DNA from: Rhodospirillales bacterium
GTDB taxonomy: Bacteria > Pseudomonadota > Alphaproteobacteria > Acetobacterales > Acetobacteraceae
Direction of reading: 5' to 3'
Length of the DNA: 5,506 bases
NCBI GenBank assembly: GCA_015654825.1
Contig: JAATGE010000558.1
Location: forward strand, 1-5,506
The number at the start of each line of letters is the position of its first letter. Position 1 is the first letter of the stretch. The position numbers and the translations under genes were made by a program. Positions 1 through 2,970 of this stretch are shown one piece after another. The notes under the pieces are model-generated. The model made no database searches and had not been told where the DNA came from. It was given only the letters and a program-made list of their open reading frames with translations.

Positions 1-337
1 CGCACTCGGTCTGCGCCGCGAGCCGCGAGAAGAAAATAGTTTCTCCAATTTGCCTCAAACGGACTGGGAGGCAGACTCCCTCGCGCTGTACCCCGGTGTC
101 CGCAGGCAAGGGGGGCCGCGGCTCTCGTGCTTGCCATGGTTATGGATTGGCAACGAGCGGCCGAGTCACGGTGAACGAAGCCCGGCCGCCGTCGGAGGGA
201 GGGCCGGGCCTCCCTGATGCCCAGATTGCCCTCAGACAAGCCTGGGTTGACTTCAAACTCTAGATGCAAGGCGGCCACAGCGCGACTCCGAGAGCGGGTC
301 GTGACCAGGTAGCCCGCTTAACCGCCGTATAGACGAA
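1..337. other. Gene-poor, hairpin-rich GC-rich segment, possible structured RNA remnant
   Basis: No coding region can be supported here, although two forward frames stay open from the window edge (3-263 and 2-217), as expected in GC-rich DNA. Inverted repeats are dense: 66-70/76-80, 105-110/130-135, 131-136/148-153 (flanked by CTCG 124-127 and CGAG 154-157), 180-187/202-209 (8 bp, perfect), 196-202/209-215 (7 bp), 220-224/242-246 and 293-298/313-318. Several are mutually exclusive, for example 180-187/202-209 against 196-202/209-215. This pattern fits a folded RNA such as an omega/HEARO-type RNA or a group II intron fragment, but I cannot assign a family. It may equally be the leader or boundary of the retron island. 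Confidence 0.35.
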
Positions 338-362
338 TAAAATTCGCCAATAGCGAATTTTA
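338..362. promoter_or_regulatory. Perfect AT-rich palindrome, candidate operator upstream of the retron
   Basis: TAAAATTCGC (338-347) and GCGAATTTTA (353-362) are exact inverted repeats separated by CAATA. The site lies 39 nt before the retron a1 repeat. A weak -10-like TAAAAT (338-343) sits inside it, but no convincing -35 is visible. A dyad of this size is a plausible binding site for the XRE-type protein encoded at 856-1164, giving autoregulation of the operon. It could instead be a hairpin in the 5' leader. The operator role is inferred from position and symmetry only. Confidence 0.45.
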
Positions 363-401
363 CACCTAGACAGACCGGAGCGACTCTGCTTTGATGTCTC
401 G

Positions 402-413
402 GTCAGCAACTAA
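402..413 (+). repeat. Retron a1 inverted repeat
   Basis: GTCAGCAACTAA pairs with 640-651, with a single mismatch at A408/G645. It forms the 5' arm of the a1/a2 stem that brings the branching guanosine next to the template start. Confidence 0.75.
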
Positions 414-609
414 GGGATGACTGTCATGAACAGGGCCGGATGCTTTTCCGGCCCGTGGAAGGAGTAAACCCCTTCTGTCTTCCGTCAGCGTCAGCGCGAC
501 GAGGGCGGGGGGCGCGGCTTGCAGCCGCCGCGCCCCGTGGGAGCTGGGCCTAAACCGCCGCCAACCCGTGCACTCTTCCGTGGCAGCACTCAGCATTTCG
601 CTGAGTGGG

Positions 610-615
610 AAGGAG
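610..615 (+). promoter_or_regulatory. Strong Shine-Dalgarno site inside an msd hairpin
   Basis: AAGGAG ends 9 nt before the ATG at 625, and this decides the start of the small ORF over the upstream GTG at 568. The same bases are the 3' arm of the stem CTTCC 575-579 / GGAAG 608-612, extended loosely to 573-615. When the ncRNA is folded the site should therefore be partly hidden. Confidence 0.65.
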
Positions 616-624
616 AGCAAGCCG

Positions 625-804
625 ATGATTCACGAGCGGTTAGTGGCTGACAGGTGGCGGGGATCGAAGCGGACGAAAAAAGTTCACTTAATAGAGTGGC
701 TTTGCAATCCGCAGGTGCTGAAAGCGATGTTCGCAGTGGCGCGGCTAGCCGACTCCCTGGTAAGACTGGCGAAAGAGCTGGTTCGGATTTTCGCCCAGCA
801 CTGA
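625..804 (+). CDS. 59-residue basic amphipathic peptide, candidate retron effector or toxin
   Basis: Not a recognised family. The ATG at 625 has a near-ideal Shine-Dalgarno (AAGGAG, 9 nt spacing); the same frame opens further upstream at a GTG (568) that lacks one. The N-terminal third is rich in Arg/Lys (R5, R10, R12, K15, R16, K18, K19). Residues 30-57 form a predicted long amphipathic helix: basic K33, R40, R47 and R54 recur every seven residues, and L41, L45, L48, L52 and I55 follow a 4-3-4-3 hydrophobic spacing. Net charge is about +7 without histidines. There is no signal peptide and only one cysteine. It starts inside the msd, reads through a2, and ends 51 nt before the HTH gene. Small cationic amphipathic peptides are often membrane-active or nucleic-acid-binding toxins, so I infer it may be the retron's effector. 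It could be a chance ORF, but the ribosome site, helix periodicity and operon position argue against that. Confidence 0.6.
   Translation: MIHERLVADRWRGSKRTKKVHLIEWLCNPQVLKAMFAVARLADSLVRLAKELVRIFAQH
640..651 (+). repeat. Retron a2 inverted repeat
   Basis: TTAGTGGCTGAC is the 3' arm of the a1/a2 stem. It also forms codons 6-9 (Leu-Val-Ala-Asp) of the small ORF at 625-804, so the same bases appear to serve RNA structure and coding. Confidence 0.75.
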
Positions 805-846
805 AAAGATCAAGGTCCAGTATTCCAGTTATTTGCACGATTGGCC

Positions 847-851
847 GGAGG
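847..851 (+). promoter_or_regulatory. Ribosome binding site of the HTH gene
   Basis: GGAGG stands 4 nt before the ATG at 856. This favours 856 over the in-frame TTG at 841, which overlaps the site region and would add five residues. Confidence 0.7.
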
Positions 852-855
852 TAGC

Positions 856-1164
856 ATGATTAACGACGCTCTGCGGATGATTCGGGTATTTCATGACCTA
901 CCGCAGAGAGAGCTTGCGGCTAGACTGAATGTGGTTCCGTCCTACCTATCCGAGATCGAACATGGAAAGAAGCAACCGACCCTGCAATTGCTCGAAAGTT
1001 ACGCCGAAGAATTCAAGATGCCTCTTTCGTCGATCATGTTTTTTTCAGAACATATGAGTGAGGGAAGGTCCGACCGGGTTCGTTTGAACATATCCAACAA
1101 AGTGCTAGCTTTACTAAAATTCATTGCTGCGCGATCAGGCCGCGAGGGAGCTTTGGGGTCGTGA
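856..1164 (+). CDS. Retron-associated XRE-family HTH DNA-binding protein
   Basis: A 102-residue protein with a Cro/C1-type helix-turn-helix at its N-terminus (about residues 3-60). Helix 2 is around Q17-L24 (QRELAARL), and the recognition helix is around P28-H36 (PSYLSEIEH), followed by the family-typical GKKQPTLQLLE. The remaining ~40 residues are basic and lack a clear domain; no enzymatic domain is present. The gene lies between the small ORF and the RT and overlaps the RT start by 4 nt (GTGA), implying translational coupling. By established knowledge, small HTH proteins occur as accessory proteins in one retron class (type VI as I recall). It may repress the operon, perhaps through the palindrome at 338-362, or bind the msDNA or msd hairpins. 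Both roles are inferences. The fold call is secure. Confidence 0.88.
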   Translation: MINDALRMIRVFHDLPQRELAARLNVVPSYLSEIEHGKKQPTLQLLESYAEEFKMPLSSIMFFSEHMSEGRSDRVRLNISNKVLALLKFIAARSGREGALGS

Positions 1165-2039
1165 GACTCAGGCATCCATTGAATCAGTCGCAACTCTATC
1201 GGGTCACGACGAGACGTAAACTCGCTTCTATACTAGGACTGACAGAGAGTGGTCTAAAGGCAGCCTTGGCGCTTGATCGACCGTTTACCTCCCGTGAAAT
1301 CGAAGTGGTTCGCAACGGCATTACAAAGATACGGCACGTCCAAGAGCCTCGGGGCCCATTAAGGCCAATTCACAACAGAGTTCGATCTCTCCTCATGCGA
1401 GTTGAGCCGCCCGACTTTCTGTTTTGCCCGGTTAAAGGTCGATCTTACGTTTCCAACGCTGCGCTACATGTTGGTGCTCGCGAAATCCGCACGCTTGACG
1501 TAGCGAAATACTTTCCTTCGACCCCTCGGCATCGAGTCTATTGGTTTTTCCACACGGTCATGCAGTGTCCAGAGGATGTTGCCTCGATCTTGGCGGAGTT
1601 ACTCACCGCCAACGGTCATTTGGCTACCGGGAGTACCGTCAGCCCAATATTATCCTTCTATGCGTTCCATGACATGTGGATGGAAATTGCACGGATAGCC
1701 AAGGCTGCGGGATGCAAGGTCAGCGTCTATATGGATGATATAACGGTCTCCGGTGATATCGTTCCGGAACGCGTGATTTGGGACATTCGGCAACAGGTTC
1801 ATAGCCGGAGCCTCGTCTATCACAAGGAACGGCACTTCCGGGCAGGCGTAGGGGAAGTGACGGGGGTGATCGTGCGAGATGGGTCAACCCATCTTCCGAA
1901 TCGTCAACGCAAGAAGCTCTATGAACTGAAAGCTGCTTTCCGTGTGACGCACGACACTCAATTGGCCGCAGTCTTGGCAAGGTCGATTAACGGACTTACG
2001 TCCCAGCAAAAGCAAGTTAGAAGCCCCTCCAAGGGCTAA
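1161..2039 (+). CDS. Retron-type reverse transcriptase
   Basis: A 292-residue RT, close to the usual 300-320 of stand-alone retron RTs. It starts at GTG 1161, 10 nt after AGGGAG (1145-1150), overlapping the HTH stop. Motifs in order: NAxxH of region X at N99-H103 (NAALH), the first catalytic aspartate D113 in LDVAKYFPS, motif B at about 153-169 (HLATGSTVSPILSFYAF), the active site Y190-M-D-D193, and the retron-specific VTG at 233-235. The NAxxH plus VTG pair distinguishes retron RTs from group II intron and DGR enzymes. It copies the msd part of the RNA at 402-651 into branched msDNA, priming from a 2'-OH of the msr. Motif B reads TGS where many RTs have QG. The C-terminus is short, ending in a Lys/Ser-rich tail. 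No fused effector domain is present. Confidence 0.93.
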   Translation: MRLRHPLNQSQLYRVTTRRKLASILGLTESGLKAALALDRPFTSREIEVVRNGITKIRHVQEPRGPLRPIHNRVRSLLMRVEPPDFLFCPVKGRSYVSNAALHVGAREIRTLDVAKYFPSTPRHRVYWFFHTVMQCPEDVASILAELLTANGHLATGSTVSPILSFYAFHDMWMEIARIAKAAGCKVSVYMDDITVSGDIVPERVIWDIRQQVHSRSLVYHKERHFRAGVGEVTGVIVRDGSTHLPNRQRKKLYELKAAFRVTHDTQLAAVLARSINGLTSQQKQVRSPSKG

Positions 2040-2220
2040 TCTCGTCTTTGCAGGCAAGTTTGAGGCGCGAAGTTACCGGCGAGGAACTCATACGAAGTCG
2101 CAATATCTCGTTGCACGCTCGAATGGAGACCTTGCGCATGTTTCTTGTCATCGACCGCTGACCAGGAACATAAGTGGCGCCGTAGGGATAGTGCTCGTTC
2201 CGGGCTTCCAGATAATGCCG
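2040..2220. other. Intergenic region between the convergent RT and toxin genes
   Basis: No gene is supported; plus-strand ATGs open only very short frames. A weak hairpin, AGCCC 2022-2026 / GGGCT 2033-2037, overlaps the RT stop and has no following T-run, so a terminator is uncertain. On the minus strand the toxin's frame continues open past its TAA as far as 2017, for 67 codons without a start near the beginning. This may be a remnant of longer coding sequence. Confidence 0.4.
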
Positions 2221-2616
2221 TTAGTCGTCCGTGCCGGCGTTTGAAATCCGGCCACGAAGCCATGCGGCCAAATCGTCTTCCGTGATCGTTCCAGATGCGA
2301 CACTCTCTAGTATATGAACCGCCTCCGTGGCGTCGTACCGCAGGACCCTGCAGTTCAATCGCAGAAATAGGCGCGCTACTACCCAGGCGGTGCGGTTGTT
2401 ACCGTCGACAAAACCGTGGTCTTTCGCGAGGCCGAACGCATAGGCAGCGGCCAGTGATGCGGCGTCGGCGTCCTCATAGGGGGCGCGGTTGACCGGGCGT
2501 GCGAGGGCGGAAAGAACCGCACCCTTGTCGCGTACGCCGTCGCTGCCGCCATGTTCCGCGATCTGGCGGTCGTGGATGGCGAACACCACGGCTTCCTGGA
2601 CCCAGATCCAGGTCAT
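2221..2616 (-). CDS. doc: Doc/Fic-family toxin (death-on-curing type) of a toxin-antitoxin pair
   Basis: A 131-residue protein, about the size of phage P1 Doc (126). The Fic-fold signature HxFxDGNxR is at H67-R75 (HGFVDGNNR), followed by TAW. Upstream residues GGSDGVRDKGAVLSALARP match the conserved N-terminal part of the family, where GxRDxxxLxSAL is typical. Known Doc proteins phosphorylate elongation factor Tu and stop translation. The catalytic histidine (H67) and arginine (R75) are present. The position that is Lys in P1 Doc and Gly in AMP-transferring Fic proteins is Asn74 here, so the exact reaction is uncertain. The ATG overlaps the antitoxin stop (ATGA), as in coupled toxin-antitoxin operons. 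Confidence 0.9.
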   Translation of the reverse strand: MTWIWVQEAVVFAIHDRQIAEHGGSDGVRDKGAVLSALARPVNRAPYEDADAASLAAAYAFGLAKDHGFVDGNNRTAWVVARLFLRLNCRVLRYDATEAVHILESVASGTITEDDLAAWLRGRISNAGTDD

Positions 2617-2840
2617 TTCGCCAACTGGCGCAGAATCTCCCGGTCGGCGTGCATGATGTCCTCGGCGGCCTGCATCTGGGCCGCGAAGGCCGGATCGTAA
2701 GGCGTGATGCGGTAGCTGCCGTCAGGGGCTTCCGTCAGGTACAGCGTGTCACCTTTGCGCGCGCGCAGCTTTGCCAGTGCCTCCTTCGGCAGAATGACTC
2801 CGGCCGAAGCGCCGATCGTAGTGATTTTCAACGCAAGCAT
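2613..2840 (-). CDS. AbrB/MazE/SpoVT-type antitoxin
   Basis: A 75-residue protein. Residues 1-47 have the swapped-hairpin AbrB/MazE pattern: LKITTIGASAGVILPKEAL, then a short helix, then KGDTLYLTEAPDGSYRITP. Residues 50-74 form a charged helical tail (AFAAQMQAAEDIMHADREIL) that in this class wraps and inhibits the toxin. It should bind DNA as a dimer at the palindrome just upstream (2850-2871) and repress its own operon. It precedes the Doc-type toxin with a 4-nt overlap. P1 Doc is paired with Phd rather than an AbrB-type antitoxin, so this is a mixed pairing; from memory, such pairs occur in other proteobacteria. The start at ATG 2840 gives the full fold. Upstream, AGGGG in the leader is only a weak ribosome site. 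Confidence 0.87.
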   Translation of the reverse strand: MLALKITTIGASAGVILPKEALAKLRARKGDTLYLTEAPDGSYRITPYDPAFAAQMQAAEDIMHADREILRQLAK

Positions 2841-2849
2841 TTGTGGCCC

Positions 2850-2871
2850 CTATATAATAGGTATTATATAG
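2850..2871. promoter_or_regulatory. 22-bp palindromic operator of the toxin-antitoxin operon
   Basis: CTATATAATA (2850-2859) and TATTATATAG (2862-2871) are perfect inverted repeats with a GG centre. The dyad covers the minus-strand -10 (TATAAT, 2868 to 2863), so antitoxin binding would block RNA polymerase. It lies 9 bp upstream of the antitoxin start. Confidence 0.7.
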
Positions 2872-2891
2872 CGTCTCGCCTCCAATGTCGA
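2863..2891 (-). promoter_or_regulatory. Sigma-70-type promoter of the toxin-antitoxin operon
   Basis: Reading the minus strand, TCGACA (2891-2886, 5 of 6 to TTGACA) is followed by a 17-nt spacer and a perfect TATAAT (2868-2863). This predicts transcription starting around 2856, a leader of about 15 nt before the ATG at 2840. The -10 lies inside the palindrome 2850-2871. Confidence 0.7.
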
Positions 2892-2920
2892 GGGTGCTAC
2901 CGCGGCCAAATTAATGGGGT

Positions 2921-2962
2921 CTGGGGCCTACTGGCCCCAGCGGGTCCAGGGCAGAGCCCTGG
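2921..2962 (-). terminator. Tandem hairpins after the glycosyltransferase gene
   Basis: Two perfect stem-loops follow the stop at 2971-2973 on the minus strand. The first is GCCCTGG/CCAGGGC (2956-2962 with 2946-2952, loop of 3). The second is an 8-bp stem 2921-2928/2933-2940 with a 4-nt loop. There is no U-run after the second (ACCCCATTAATTT), so efficiency as an intrinsic terminator is uncertain. They resemble dispersed intergenic repeats of GC-rich alphaproteobacteria, and could also protect mRNA ends. Confidence 0.55.
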
Positions 2963-2970
2963 CCTTCCGT

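Larger units (their letters stand above)
402..651 (+). ncRNA. Retron msr-msd non-coding RNA
   Basis: The outer boundaries are the a1/a2 inverted repeats. GTCAGCAACTAA (402-413) pairs with TTAGTGGCTGAC (640-651), 11 of 12 positions with one A-G mismatch. By analogy with retron Ec86, G414 directly after a1 is the best candidate branching guanosine. The msr part contains a hairpin 433-440/447-454 (8 bp, loop TGCTTT) and a weaker one 458-462/471-475. The msd part contains 509-518/527-536 (10 bp GC-rich, loop TTGCAGCC), possibly extended by 504-508/555-559. It also contains 587-594/600-607 (8 bp, loop ATTTC), enclosed by CTTCC 575-579 with GGAAG 608-612. Reverse transcription would start just upstream of a2, near 639. 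The location upstream of an RT with retron signature motifs supports the call. The exact msr/msd boundary and RNA ends cannot be read from sequence. Confidence 0.8.

Noticed and set aside
3..263. 86-codon frame open from the left edge
   Set aside because: A second frame is also open there, no domain is recognisable, and hairpins dominate the segment; it could only be supported by upstream sequence.
366..620. 84-codon minus-strand frame across the retron RNA
   Set aside because: It opposes the hairpin-rich msr-msd, has no ribosome site I can see, and encodes no recognisable domain.
568..624. Upstream GTG start extending the small ORF to 78 residues
   Set aside because: No Shine-Dalgarno precedes it, and the extension encodes the msd hairpin 587-607; ATG 625 has an excellent site.
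654..854. 66-codon plus-strand frame ending just before the HTH gene
   Set aside because: It overlaps the 625-804 ORF in another frame, lacks a good ribosome binding site and has an irregular composition.
841..855. TTG start adding five residues to the HTH protein
   Set aside because: The GGAGG at 847-851 would lie inside the gene; ATG 856 has correct spacing and starts the fold properly.
2022..2037. Rho-independent terminator at the RT stop codon
   Set aside because: The stem is only 5 bp and overlaps the stop, with no following T-run; left as uncertain.
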